This document shows, piece by piece, positions 10,602-24,900 of a DNA stretch of 64,000 bases. Below the pieces are notes generated by a model. That model was not told the origin of the DNA. It worked only from the letters and a program-made list of their open reading frames with translations, and did no database searches. How positions within the stretch are numbered: the stretch's first letter is position 1; each line of letters begins with the position of its first letter. The stretch comes from Dillenia suffruticosa. Its lineage: Eukaryota > Streptophyta > Magnoliopsida > Dilleniales > Dilleniaceae. A program made the position numbers and the translations under genes. The stretch is taken from NCBI GenBank assembly GCA_033439265.1, contig JAVTVX010000001.1, forward strand, positions 17,501 through 81,500. Reading direction: 5' to 3'.

Positions 10602-13484
10602 CTGCACATAAAACATTGTAAATTGCACTATTCATCTGTAAACATTTAATGGTATAGGGAGAGAGATGGAGATACTCACCGTTGTGCATATGGCAATTAC
10701 CGCATATTAGCGCATATGATTGTGTTGGATCTTCACCCACAAGTAATGCTGCAACTCGAGCAATCCATCCTCCATCATTAGTTGCTGATTTTGGTTTATC
10801 ATAATGATCAACCACTAGTTCATTATGCCTATAATTTTCAGGACCCTCAATAGCAGCACCAGGCAATGCTTCATTTGAATCATGCATTAATGGACTATCA
10901 GTGCTGCTAGTGCTGCTAGATCTGTTGAGCACCTGTTTTCGATTTCGGAGCCCACTTGATTGCACAATCTCAACATCATTACTTTTACCCCCTATAAGAT
11001 TGGCGTTAGTCTCCTTCCCTACATACACTTTCAAGCCTGATTCTGCACCCAACTTGGATGCCAACACAGAAGCAGCTGCTGCCTTTGCTGCCGGGTCCGG
11101 ATCATACCTCTGAAACAAGTGATACCACACACAGAAAAGTCAGACTTCTGCAGCACACTGTGCCACAAGAACAAAAGCAAAACATTAAATTAGAACATAC
11201 GAATATTATAAACTAGAGCAATCTGTGCCAGAGGATAACCATACCAAAAAGACAAATTCAGAACATGCCTTCAAGAGCAATAAAAACAGGAGAATATGTT
11301 ACATCTAATTTGTTAATTATGTCCCCTAAATCTCTTGCAAGGTGCCTTGATTCCAATGCAACTTGCAGCCATTTTACGAGATTTATAAACTTTTCATTAT
11401 ACAATCTTAATAATCATGCAATATATCAAAAGTTCTAGCTTCACACCTGAATTTTCCCCAAATGATATGTGAAAATCACATCATCTGCCGTGCGTCATTG
11501 CGGCTTTTATTACTGTAGTATTACACACCATTCATTGTAGTAATTAGGTCATTTTGTATGGATCATACATAGTGCCTGTTGATTTATCAGGTATCTCAGG
11601 ACATATCTATGTATTCATATTCTTTATAAATATATATTCTTTCATATATATATAAAAAAAATAAAAAAAAAAAAACCACATAAAATCAAGTAGCATATTA
11701 GTGAATGAAGGGACAAGAAGGTTGAGGGGTGTGATGTTTTGGTCCGACCCAAATATATAAATAGAAAGAATTTTTTTAAGGAGAGAAAATTGTTAGAATG
11801 TTAGTTTGATTATAGAAGTGAATAACACTCCTTGTTAGACAAAACCATTCTCCTCTGTAAAAGGAGTACATTATTCTACGGTTATGTGCGGTGGCTCATA
11901 TAAGTTAGAGAGAATTGTGAGTATGAGTGGTTTGATTGTAAGTAGGTTTTGCATTGCAAAGAGAGAGAAACTTTATTGTGTGTTGAGAGAATTATAATAA
12001 TGTTTAGTTGATTTTCGTGGAGAAGGCAAGTTAGGGAAAACTTCATAAAGTTTGTGTTGGGAATTTTATTTTTGCACATTCAATCTTTGTCTTTTGTAGT
12101 GATTTGTTGTAACAAATGATATTAGGACACCAGGTTCAGGATGGCATAGATCGACAAAGCAACACCAAAGTTTGATTTTGAGAAATTTAGGGCCAGCAAT
12201 TTCAATTTGTGGCAGATTACAGCGAATGATATTTTAGTACAAGGTTTGTTGGATGCATTAGAAAAAGAGAAACCAAAGAATATGGCAGCTCCTACATGGA
12301 AAGATATTCAGAGGAGAGCATTAAGTATGATTTGATTACTCTTGCATCAGAAATTAAGTAAAATGTTCTAAAGGTTATACCCAAAGGGGGACGAAAAAAT
12401 TAGAATCTCTCACTGATAAGTTGTATTTGACGAAAAAATGGTATGATTTGAAATTGAAAGATGAGACCAAACCATAGGCACACTCAAAATGAATTTAATA
12501 AGTTGGAAAAACAATTGTTGAGTATCGGTGAATTTATAAATAGGAAAATTAAGCTGTTATTTTAATAAATTCACTTTCAAAATCTTATGATTGTGTTCCA
12601 ATACCATTAATGGTCCATAGAGATACTTTGAAATTGGAAGACGTAACTGGTACATAGGGATTATGATAGACAGAAAAGGTTGAAGGGTAAGAGTGAAGAG
12701 AATAAATATCAAGATACTGATTTAGTTGTGAATGAACATGGAAGAGGTACTTCTCGAGATGGAGTTCATGGAATAAGTAGATACAGATAGGTTCAAGGTC
12801 TAGAGATCACAGTGATAAAGAATGTTATTATTGTCATGAAATTGGTCACATTAAATACAAATGCAAGAAGATATTTTAAGACATGACAAATTTTATGCAG
12901 GCAAAAAAGGGAATAAGAATGAGGTGGGGAATCAAATATAATGGTTGATGATGATTATGATGAGATTCTAACGGTGCAAGAGAAGAAAGAAGTATATAAA
13001 GATATTTGGAGGTTTGACTCAGCATGCTCTGACCGTGTTTGCACAAGAGATTGGTTTACAGAATTTGAGGAGTGTGATCAGGGGATTTATACTACAGATT
13101 CAAGTGAAATAAAAATTGAATATATTGGTCAGGTGAAAATTCGGTTGCATAATGGTTGCATGAAAACACTTGGTAATGCCAATCCGGAATTTAGTAAGAA
13201 TTGATTTCTCTTGAAAAGTTAGATAGTTTGGGTTTATAGGTAGAATGTTCATGGTAGAGGCATGAAAATTACAAAGGCTTCGATTATTGTGATGAGGGAA
13301 ATTAAAAGTTCCTAAAATTTTTATGAGTAGATGGGAAACACAGTAAGATGTAAAGTTGCCTACAATCAAAAGAGTTGGCTTTGCAAATATGGTGAAGAGG
13401 TAGAGCTATTGAATTTGTAGTGGAGATGTATTTGAGTGGAGGTGGAGGTGAAGATTTATTATATTTTGGTCTGACCCAAATACC

Positions 13485-13525
<41 letters not shown>

Positions 13526-16500
13526 GAAAAGTAAAGGTATTTTTTTATGGAAAGAAAATTGTTGAATTTTAGGTTGAATGGAAAAGTGAATTAGACTACT
13601 TGTTACACAAGTTATTCTAGAATAACATTATTCTAGGGTTTTGGATTGTGGCTCATATGAGTTAGAAAACTGTGTGAGTGGTTTGATTGTAAATGGATTT
13701 CGGGATATGGGGTTACAGAAACTTTGTAATATTGTGAAGTGAATCACAAGAAAGTTTAATTGATTTCAATGGGGTAGGCAAGTAAGGCCCAACCACATAA
13801 AATTTGTGTTAGGAATATTATTTTTGCGCATTCGGTCTTTCTCTTTATAGTGATTTGTCATAACAAGGGGTAAGAGGGAGAGAACAAGCAAGAGATCCAA
13901 AAGTTCCAAACTTTTGTTGATCCAAAAAATTACGCTTGCTCAGGGCCTCATTTTTTAATCGTTTACAAGTCTCCAAGTACTTGAAATATAAATAATAAGC
14001 CAAATCTTCCCAACACTATATAAATTCCTAACATGTAAAACATCAGAACCAAGAAGAGTATGATGTCACTAAAATCCTTAAACATTTTTCTTTTGCAAAA
14101 TGAGAAAAGGAAGAAATACGCCAATGAACCCTCCCACTTCATCTTGTTCAGTTGGATAATATAATTTTCTTGTCTTGCACAATGTGGAACATAAACTAAT
14201 GTAATTCATGCAATTAAGTCATTTCTCCAAACTTTTTTGTTGCACGGGAAATATGGAACCATCTACTGCAGCATGTGATAATGTTTGAGTTTGCCCTGGT
14301 TGTCTTCAGTTCTCACAAAATTTAGAGGTTTCGAGGGACGAATGATGTTAGGGGAGAAGAATGAGGAATTGTGATTTCTTAGAAGATCAAGAACTTCCTT
14401 TCATTGAATGCTGGGAAAATTACAAATAAAGAAAAGAAAATCAGACTACTCTCATGAGCAAGACTGCCCTCTCACTAAGCCAAAGCTTTACACCACTTCT
14501 CTGCTTTTCTTCCATCTTCCCTCTCATCTATTTATAGCCTCATTTCAACATATTCTCTCCCTAACTAATCAGATTCTTTCAATAGCATTTTGTTACTCCT
14601 AACAGCTTGTTATTCTCTTTGCCTCTCTATTGATAGACCTTCAGCCCTTTAGGTTCAGCCACATGTTTTGTAGTAGCCACCTCATCCGCCAGCTGTTCCT
14701 TAGATGCCACTTCACTCACCAGCTGGTTGTCTATAGGTTTTCCCATAACATTGCCTCATGCTTAAACTTCAACCTTGTCCTCGAGGCTGTATCCCGGAAA
14801 TTGGTCCTTAAAATCAAGAAGGTCCAGCCAAGTTGCATCCTCCTTTGTTCCTCCTTTCCGGTGGACAAGCAGCTGCTTAGTTGCTTGTCCACCTCTTGAG
14901 ATCATCTTCATGTCTAGAATTTCCACGGGTTCATAGTATTTGGCTGCCAATTTTGCGTTGCACTTTTCTCGGACTGAAGTCTGTTTGTGAGGGCGTAGTT
15001 AAAGAAAAACCAAGTCGCCCACCATATCCCAAACATGCCTTCTATGAACGTTTGCAAACTTGACAATTTGTTGATATGCTCTAGTAAGATTAACGTAGTT
15101 GTGTCAAGATGTCATCCCTGTCCGAGAGCGCCTTGGAGACCGCTTCCACTTTTGTTTCTCCCGATAGAAACCTATGTACCATGGGAGGAGGTCGGCCATA
15201 TACTGCTTGGAAAGGTGTCATTACAGTTGAAGTGTAAAAGTTTGTGTTGTAACTAAATTCCACCCAAGGTAACCAAGAATACCACCCATTCGACTGCTCT
15301 GAAGTAAAGCATCGGAGATATGTCTCAAGTCCCTTATTTAGAATTTCGGTTTGTCCATCTGTTTCGGGGTGATAAGCATTACTCATTTTCAACTTCGTTC
15401 CTTGCAAACGGAACAATTCAGTCCAAAAATTACTGAGGAAGATTGGATCTCGATCGCTTACAATGAATCTTGGAACTCCATGTAATCTATCTATCTCCTT
15501 AACAAATGTCTCCGCAACTGATTTGGCTGTGTAAGGATGCTTGAGGCCAATAAAGCATCCGTACTTTGACAATCTATCAATGACCACAAAAATGCAATCC
15601 CTTCATTGTGACCGAGGAAGTCCATTGATGAAATCCATGGATATATCCTCCCAAACTACCGAAGGAATTGATAGAGGTTGCAAAAGTCCCACTAGAAATC
15701 TGGCCTTGTATTTTTGTCATCGACATACAAGGCAAGCGGCTACAAATGATACGATGGTTTTCATCATTCCTTTCCAAAACAGGTTAGCAGCCAATCTTTT
15801 ATAAGTTTTTAGTGCACCCGCATGTCCTGCCCCGGGAGTTTCATGAAATTCTGCTAGTAAGGTGGGAATCCATTTCGAATTCTCCAGAAGCACCACCCGA
15901 TTGTTGTACAATAGTGTTCCATTCTCCAAGGAATATGGCTGCCTGCCATTAGGATCCTCCATTAGGCTTATTTAAGAGCAGACTGCTTGGGATCTTGGGC
16001 GATTTCTTCCTCTATAAGCTTCCAATCCTTCCATAGCTACCATGATACTGCCGCACATTCGGATTCTTCGTGTAGTCGTGATACACAATCTGCTACTTTG
16101 TTGGCATGTCCCAGCTTGTATTGTACTTGAAAATCATACCCCAATAACTTGGAAACCCAATCTTGTTGTGCAAGAGTTGTGATTTTTGTTCTAATAGGAA
16201 CTTCAAGCTTTTCTAATCAGTTTTTACCACAAAGCGTCTACCTATTAGGTATGGGCGCCAATGCTAGATTGCTAAGACAAGTGCCATCAACTCCTTTTCA
16301 TAGACGGATTTAGATAAAGATTTTTCTGAAAGAGCTTTGCTGAAGTAAGCAACGGGTCTCCCATTTTGCAAGAGAACAGCTCCTACGCCGCGTCCCAAAG
16401 CATCGAACTCAATGATAAATAGTTGAGTGAAATCCAGCGTGGCCAAAACTAGGGCACCAGTCATTGCAACTTGTAAGGCTTCAAAAGCTTTGTTGGCCTC

Positions 16501-18958
16501 TATTGACCGAGCAAACTTGAGTTGGCCATCTTTTCGTAATAAGTTGGTGAGTGGCTTTGCTAATTTCCCATAATCGCGGATGAATCGTCTATAATAGCTA
16601 GTCAATCCCAAAAATCCGCGGGCATCTTTTGGAGAACAAGGGGTTTGTTGAATTTTGCAAAACAAATGTACAAAATACTTTGAATAAAAATTTAGAATAT
16701 CATTGATATTTTGAGAGAATTTGCATACAACTTGTAAGCATTTTTTCATGCCTTCAAAGAGCCACTAGAAGCCCTATTTATAGAGAAAGGGGAGAGAGAG
16801 AGCTAAAGAGAAAAAAGAGATTGGAGAGGACACTGCCCTCTCCTTTTCTGGCTGTTGGGGCCCTTTATGCGCCCCTTTGAGATGAAAAAGTCTGGGTCCT
16901 AAAGGACCCAGCAGATGCCCACAGGCTGAGCCCAATTTGGGTCCCTAAATGGGCTGCACAGACCGGACTTAAAATAGGAAAAATCTGACCCTTTGATGGC
17001 TTACAAAGAGGATTCCCAATTCTCCTTCATTTCAACACTCCCCCTCAAGTTGGGTGTGTATATATCTATAACACCTAACTTGTCCACATTTTTTAGGATG
17101 TGTTTTGCGATTCCCGGTTTGGTGAGAATATCAGCAACTTGATGATCACTCCTTGTAAAGCTAGGAGTGATGAATTTTTTTTTCAATCTTTTGTCTCACA
17201 TAGTGACAATCTATCTCGATGTGTTTTGTTCTTTCATGAAAAATCGAATTTGAACTTATGTGAATTGCCGATTGATTATCGTAATGAAGATGAATAGGGG
17301 TTGAGACGGAGAATCCAAATTCTTCAATAAGAGCCTTTAACCAAACTATCTCGCTTGTTACGGCCGCCATAGCTCTATATTCCGCCTCAGCACTTGACCT
17401 TGATACTACATGTTTTTTGCTCTTCCATGCCACTAGATTTCCTCCAACAAACATGCAATACCCTGAGGTAGATCGCCTATCTTTTGAGTCTCCGGCCCAA
17501 TCCGCATCACAATAACCTATAATTTCTGAGCTACCGTTTTCCTTCATCCAAATTCCCATGCCTGGAGTGCCTTTTAGGTAATGGAGAATCCTTTCTGCAG
17601 CTCTCCAATGCTCTCTTTGGATTGTGCATGTGTTGGCTTACTTGACTCACGGCGAATGAAATGTCCGGCCGGGTTATGGTAAGATAGATCAATCTCCCTA
17701 TAAGCCTTTGATATCTTTGTTCATCTTCATGCTTTTCATCATCATCCTTGAGACTGTAGGAAGAGTTGATGGGACTATATGCAGGCTTGGCACCTAATTT
17801 CCCTGTTTCCTGCAAAAGATCAGGCGCATACTTTTTTTGTGATAAAACAAGCCCATTTGGACAATGGGCAAGTTCTATCCCTAAGAAGTATTTTAGTTTT
17901 CCTAAATCTTTAATGTCAAATTTTGTTTGGAGAAATTTTCTAACTTGGTTGATCAAATTTAAATCATTTCCGATTATGATTGTCATCTACGTAAACTAAC
18001 ACAACAATAATTTTTTCATCTTACCTTTTAACAAAGAGAGATGTATCACTATTGCATTTCTTAAAATTATGATTGAGAAGAGTAGTACTAAGTTTTGCGT
18101 ACCAAACTCTTGGAGATTGTTTGAGACCGTAGATTGTTTTCTTTAGTTTGCAAACTTTGTTGTTATGATGAGCAAACCCCGGAGGAATTTCCATATATAC
18201 TTCTTCTTCTAGGTCCCCTTGGAGAAACGCGTTTGCTACATCCATTTGGAGCATTGGCCAAAGAGTGATTAATTGCAAGAGACAATAAGACCCGAATTGT
18301 GTTCATCTTGGCCACCGGTGCATATGTCTCTTTGTAATCTACTCCATATGCTTGAGTGAAGCCCTTTGCCACTAATCTTGTCTTGTATTTATCAATACTT
18401 CCATCACTCTTATATTTGATTTTATAAACCCATTTGCATCCCACAGCTTTCTTTCCTTTTGGAAGTAATGATATTTCTCATGTCCCATTCTTAGCTAAGG
18501 CATCTAGCTCATCCTTCATGGCTTGGACCCATTGAGGATGATGTTTGGCTTCTTCAAAGATTCTAGGCTCTTGATGTTGATCTATGTTTCTTATGAAAGC
18601 TTGGTGGCTCAAGGAAACATGTGACGTGGTATAATAGTCACAAATTGGATATCTTTGACTCATCCACTCCGATGGAGGAAGTCTAAGCCTTGTTGATCTT
18701 CGAAGAGGAGGCAGAGATGCATCCGGTTCTTCCATAGCTTGCTCCGATGTCTCTTCTTCCATTGTTTGTTGTTCTCCCCCTGAGGTAGATGCTGGTTCCT
18801 CTTCATCGTTTTGAAAGTGGGCCGTATCTTGGGAACCATTTCTTTCGCCAATTTGAGAGGGCGGTAGGTACGGTAGAACTAGAAAGTCCCAAGTTTTTGT
18901 TGGAGCATTTTCCTTGGGTGCTTCTTGTGTCTCCTTTCCTGGAGAGAGAGAGAGAGAG

Positions 18959-18994
<36 letters not shown>

Positions 18995-21900
18995 CTTTTT
19001 CTACAAATATCACATCCTTAGATGTGTATATTCTATTAGTTATAGGATCATAACATCTATATCCCTCTTCAAGTGATGCATAACCTAGGAATAAGCATTT
19101 CCTACCTCTATGATCTAATTTGTCCCTAAATTGTGAGGGAATGTAAATATAACATGTACACTCAAAAACTCTAAAATGTAAGATCCTTGTTTTTCTTCTT
19201 AAGAGGACTTCTAATAGTGACAAGCCCTTTAAAAATTCAGTGCACATTAAGTTCATCACATGGACTGCAGTTTTAACCGCATCACATCAAAATTTCTTCG
19301 GGCATGGATCATCATAGCTCTTGCGGTTTCTAATATTTGTCTATTTTTTCTTTCGGCCACCCCATTTTGTTGGGGTGTGTAAACACATGACATTTGATGA
19401 AGGATCCCATTGTTTCTTAGGAAGTTTTCAAATTTATGGCTTGTGTATTCTCCACCATGATCTGTTCTAAATACCTTAATTTTGGCATTGTATAAGTTGG
19501 TCACATATTTGAAATAACTTTTGAGTGCCTCAAAAACTTGATCCTTGGAATGTAAAAGGTATATCCATGTGTACCTAGTTTTTTGGTCGATAAATGTGAT
19601 AAAGTATTTGTATCCTAGATGTGACATGATAGGGGAAGTCCAAATGTCCGAATATACTAGTTCAAAGGGAGACATATACTTGCTTTCTGAACTAGGGTAA
19701 GTGGTTCTTGTTTCTTTCCCTAATATACATGCTTCACAAGACTTGTTTTCAATGCTCAAATTTGGAAGAAGAAGTTTCAATGCTTTATTGTTTAGATGTC
19801 CTAGTCGTGCATGCCAAATCGAAGCATCATCATTAATGTGGGCAGTGAGTGCATAATGCTCTTGATCTAAGTAATATAGGCTTCCTTTTTGAGTTCCTTT
19901 GCCAATCAATTGATTTGTCTTTAGATCATGAAATGTGACTATGTCCGATTCAAAGGTGGCACTACACCCATGATCCTTTGTGATCTTACTAATGAACAAA
20001 AGATCGAAAGTAAGTTGGGAAATATATAAAGCACTTATAGATTTTCCAAAAATTTTAACTTCTCCCATTTGTTTTACTTCTGGATTTTGTCCATTAGCAA
20101 CACGCACTACCTTTTGGTTAGGGAGATTTTTAAAACGTTTTATTTTTCTCCTATCTCTAATCATGTGATTATCAGTTCCGGAATTTATAAGAAATTTTTC
20201 AGAGTTTAAAAAAGAGATAGGGTTTTGATTGTTACCATCTATGTGCGCTGAATGTTGAAACATTTTCAAGTGAATATCCGGTCTATCTTGAAAGACTACA
20301 CATTGAGCAACACTTCCGATCACCACGGAAGCATAAGATCTTCTTTGTTGAGCTGATTCATGAAGCCCCTTTAGGCACTCATCTGCCTTTGCTTGGAGAT
20401 CAGTGCATTCGGCCATCATAGAGACTGAAATTTGATCTTTTGCTTGTGAGCTAAATAGGGATAGAACTTGAGAGATATGCCTTTCTTTTTGGGCCGGCTG
20501 CTGTAGATCTTTTATGCACGCATTTAGCTTGATTTGAAGCTCATCACACTTGGCTCTTATTGATGATAAAGGATCTGCATAGTGTGCAGCAGCTTGGTGG
20601 CCAGATTTGAGAGGAATGGATGCATTTTGTTGCTGTTCCATTGTAGCAGCGAAGTCTATCCCTCCATTCGGGATTTGGTTTTGATTTTGAGGCATTTTGG
20701 ATGCCTTTATTTGCTGAATGGCGACCTTTATTTCTTCATAATGTGGAAGCGCTTTTATATTTGAGGTGTCTCGATGTAACTTCCTCCATAGCTCCAAGAA
20801 TTTGAATACTCCAAATGGCTCTTTCAAAAGGAGGCTTAAATCATCGCATAAATTCAACAATTTTTGTATGATATCTACCCAATTTAAGTGATTTTTTGTG
20901 TTGAGAAAATAGAGTATTGCCTGCTCTGATACCATGTTGAATTGTGCAAAACAAATGTACAAAATATTTTGAATAAAAATTCAAAATATCATTGATATTT
21001 TGAGAGAATTTGCATACAACTTGTGAGCATTTTTTCATGCCTTCAAAGAGCCACTAGAAGCACTATTTATAGAGAAAGAGGAGAGAGTGAGAGCTAAAGA
21101 GAAAAAAGAGAATGGAGAGGGCACTGCCCTCTCCTTTTCTGGCTGTTGGGGCTGTCCCCAATGGCTAGATTTTACTAGCCGTTGGGGCAGACCCAGCAGC
21201 TCCTTGAAGGAGCTGTTGGGGCCCTTCATGGGCCCCTCTGAGATGAAAATGTCTGGGTCCTCAAGGACCCAGCAGATGCCCACAGGCTGAGCCCATTTAG
21301 GGCCCAATTTGGGTCCCTAAATGGGCCGGACAGACTGGACTTAAAACAGGAAAACATCTGACCCTCTGATGGCTTACAAAGAGGATCCCTAATTCTCCTT
21401 CATTTCAACAGGGTTGGCCAATTTAGAATGCATGTTATTTATTGCCAATTTCCATCTTTTTTGCGAACAAGTAACACCGGACTGGAGAAGGGACTAGAAC
21501 TTAGTCGGATGAGGCCTGCAGTGAGCATTTCGTTCACCAATTTCTCAATCTCATTTTTTTGTGCAAAACTATATCGATAAAGCCGACTACTAATTGGACC
21601 ACACTCAGGCTGTATAGGAATCTGATGACCAGTGGCCCTGTATGGTGGTAGCTGAGTACATTCTTCATACACTATAGCATATCTTGTAAGTAAATGTTGC
21701 AGCATTTCTTGCAGGCCGCAGGACAATGTCTAAGCAGGAAGGCCTGATGTATTGCCACTTAAACCGATTTCCCATAACCAAACTCCATACTCCATGCCAG
21801 AAGTTTTCTACAAGGTAGCAAGGGAAGTGGGGACTCAAACAAGTGCTAGATCACCTACTAGACAGACAGGCGTACCCTGCCATAGAAACTTCATGGACAT

Positions 21901-24900
21901 CAGCTACCAATTCACCCTAACGTCACCTAGTGTTTCCAGCCAAGAGACTCCCAAAATGACATCCACTCCATCCAATGGAAATAGGAAACAATCAACTATA
22001 ATGATAATACAACCTAAATTTATCCGCACATCAGAGCAAACGCCGAGGAGACCAGCCTTCTGCCATCACCCAACCGCACCCAGAAAGGGTCCGTGGGTTG
22101 CACCATCAGTCCCATTCGTCGGGCAGTAGTTTCGGTTATAAAGTTGTGACTGGCCCCCCTATCTATCATGATCACTAATTGTCCCCCAACAGTAGAGCCC
22201 AGAAGTTTCATAGTTTTAGGGTAAAAAATACCTCCTACAGAGAACATGGGAAGCTTTAGAGCAGCGAGAGAAATGTCTTGATGGTGGTGCGGAGCATCTG
22301 TAGCTGCATCTTCTCGAGCGGCTTCATCAGTTAAAGGAGCTTCATCATCGCCCAAAATGATTGCACGAAGACTCTTGTTGGGGCAGTTGTGAGAAATGGG
22401 TGGTACGGTTGTTTATACTTGAAACACAAACCCTTGGAGATGAGATCCATGAGCTCTTGGTGGGAGAGTTTGTTGAAAGAAAACTTCACTCAACCCACCT
22501 AGCATACCAACAAATTACTCCTCTCATCAACTCAATCAAGAATGTTCAACAAAAGCTATTGGATCTCATAAACAAAGCCCAAGAAAAGAAGACAGAATCT
22601 GTCCAGAAAATTGGACAGAATTCTGGAGCAGAAGAGCCAGCCCAAGGAGCAGTATCTAGATTTAGTTTGGAAGCCTAAAAGTCCATTCAATGAAGCAGAA
22701 AACAAGGCCTAAAGAAAGCCCAAGTGGTAGCCCAAGCAAGCAAGGGCATTTTGGACAAAATTTATAACGGCTAGTTATTCCTTTCTCTTTACCGGCTCAT
22801 TTTTTATGTCTAACAGCTCTTTCCTTGTCTCTAACAACTAGTTTTGGGTCTTGGATTATAAATAGCTTGTCTCCTCTCTTTTGTAAATCATAAAAAACTC
22901 TCAAGAATTGTATGTAAAAACTCTCTCAAAAATTACAATAAAATTCTGATTTCTTCAAATACACTTTGTTCATTCTTTGTTTCATATTTCAACATGGTAT
23001 CAGAACGGGTAATGCTTTATCTTCTCAACACCAAAGATCACCCAAATTGGGTGGATCTCATGCAAAAGTTGTTGAATTTGTGTGATGAATTAAGTCTCCT
23101 TTTGAAAGAGTCATTTGGAGCATTCAAATTCTTAGAGTCATGGGGAAGTTGTATCAAGATACCTCCAATATAAAAGCACTTCCACATTACGAAGAGATGA
23201 AGGCCATCATTCAACAAATAAAGGCATCTGGAATGGCTCAAAATCAAGGCCAGGATCGGAATGCAAGGAATATTTTTAACACAACAATGGAGCTGCAACA
23301 AAATCCTTCCATTCCTCTCAAATTTAGTCACCAAGCCGATGCACGCAATGTATATCTACTATCCTCGATAAGAGCCAAATGTGATGAGCTTCAAATCAAA
23401 CTGAATGAATGCATAAAAGGCCTCCAGCAGCCGGCTCAAAAAGATCATACTCCTGAGGTTCCATCCAATTTCAGTTTGCAAGCAATTGACCAATGTGCAG
23501 CCACTTATACCTCTATGATGACTGAATGTTCTGCACCCCAAACAAGGGTAGTCAGCTACTTGAAAGCGCACCAACAATCATCGTCATTAGATGGTAACAA
23601 TCAAAGCACTTCTACTCATTTAAATTCAGAAAATTTTTTTATAGATTTCGGAACCGATTGTCATATGATTAGAGATAAAAGAAAAGTTAAACATTTAAAA
23701 AACCTCCATAATCATGTGACAATTAGGGTGGCTAATGGACAGAAATTGAAAGTGAATAAAATCGGAAAAATTGATCTTTTTGGAAAAACAACAGATGCCT
23801 TATATGTTCCCAAACTCACTTCCAATCTTTTGTCCATAAGCAAGATTACTAAGGATCAAGGATGTAGAATCATTTTTTATCCAAATACCATCTCCTTTCA
23901 AGATCTAAAATCAAATAAATTGATTAGAAAAGGAGGCTTGTATTTTTTAGATCAAGAGCAACATGCATTTGCTGCCCATATTCATGATGACAGCATTCTT
24001 TGGCATGCTCGTTTAGGTCACCCTAGTAGTCAAACTCTAAAACACCTTTTTTCAAATTTGAGTATTGAAAATAAGCATTGTGAGACATGCATTCTTGGAA
24101 AAGAAACTAGGGCAACATATCCAATCTCAGAAACTAGATATAATGCTCCTTTTGAATTAGTGCATTCAGATATTTAGACCTCCCCTATTGTATCTCATTT
24201 AAGCTACAAATACTTCAATTCATTTATTGACCAAAGGACTAGATATACTTGGATATACCTTCTACATACAAAGGATCAAGCTTTTAAAGCACTCAAAAGC
24301 TACATTAAATATGTGACCACATTGTACAATGCAAAAATAAAAGTCTTTAGATCCGATCATGATGGAGAGTATACGAGCCACAAATTTGAAAATTTCTTGA
24401 TAGACAATGGTATTATTCACCAAAAGTCTTGTGTTTATACACCCCAACAAAATGGGGTTGCCGAACGCAAAAATCGGCACATATTAGAAGCAACTAGGTC
24501 CATGATGTTCCATGCTAATATGCCAAAGAAATTTTGAGATGGTGCAGTTAGAACCGCTGTTCATATTATAAACTTAATGCCCATCGAAACTTTGAAGGGT
24601 GCATCTCCCTTAGAACTAGTCTTAAAAAGGAAACAAAATCTCTCACATTTTAGAATTTTTGGATGTGTATGTTATATCCACATCCCACAACACTTTAGAG
24701 ATAAGTTAGATCATAAGGGAAATAAATGTTTACTCCTAGGATATGCTTCATTCAAAAAGGGATATAGATGTTATGATCCAAAAACTAACAAAACATACAT
24801 ATCAAAAGATATGATATTTGTGGAGAAAAAGTTCTATTTTGCAAGAAATGAGGCACATGAACCACAAAAAGAAGAGATTCAAACAAGACCATGGGAGTTC

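Larger units (their letters stand above)
11730..13865 (+). mobile_element. Truncated Copia element with both LTRs (gag-protease only)
   Basis: 2,136-bp element on the plus strand. The 5' LTR is 11730-12114 and the 3' LTR is 13457-13865. Both are highly diverged but align throughout (TTTGGTCYGACCCAAATA near the start, TGATTTGT.. ACA at the end). A perfect 5-bp target-site duplication AGGGG flanks it at 11725-11729 and 13866-13870. Only gag and the start of protease lie between the LTRs, with a purine-rich tract just before the 3' LTR. The polyprotein jumps from protease to that tract, so integrase, RT and RNase H are deleted. A 35-base A-run at 13486-13520 expands the 3' LTR. Confidence 0.85.
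16646..21410 (-). mobile_element. Copia-B: full-length Copia element nested in the Gypsy RT
   Basis: 4,765-bp element on the minus strand with LTRs 20935-21410 (5', 476 bp) and 16646-17037 (3', 392 bp). It is flanked by a perfect 5-bp duplication GGGTT at 16641-16645 and 21411-21415. The 3' LTR lacks about 70 and 12 bp present in the 5' LTR, with about two dozen other differences by eye. The primer site for initiator tRNA-Met abuts the 5' LTR, and a polypurine tract (plus strand CTCCCCCTCAAG) abuts the 3' LTR. The polyprotein has gag, protease, integrase, RT and RNase H, with frameshifts after integrase. Confidence 0.95.

Noticed and set aside
13486..13520. A-run as the poly(A) tail of a LINE or processed gene
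   Set aside because: It lies inside the 3' LTR of the truncated Copia element, where the 5' LTR shows the same flanks without it, so it is a local expansion.
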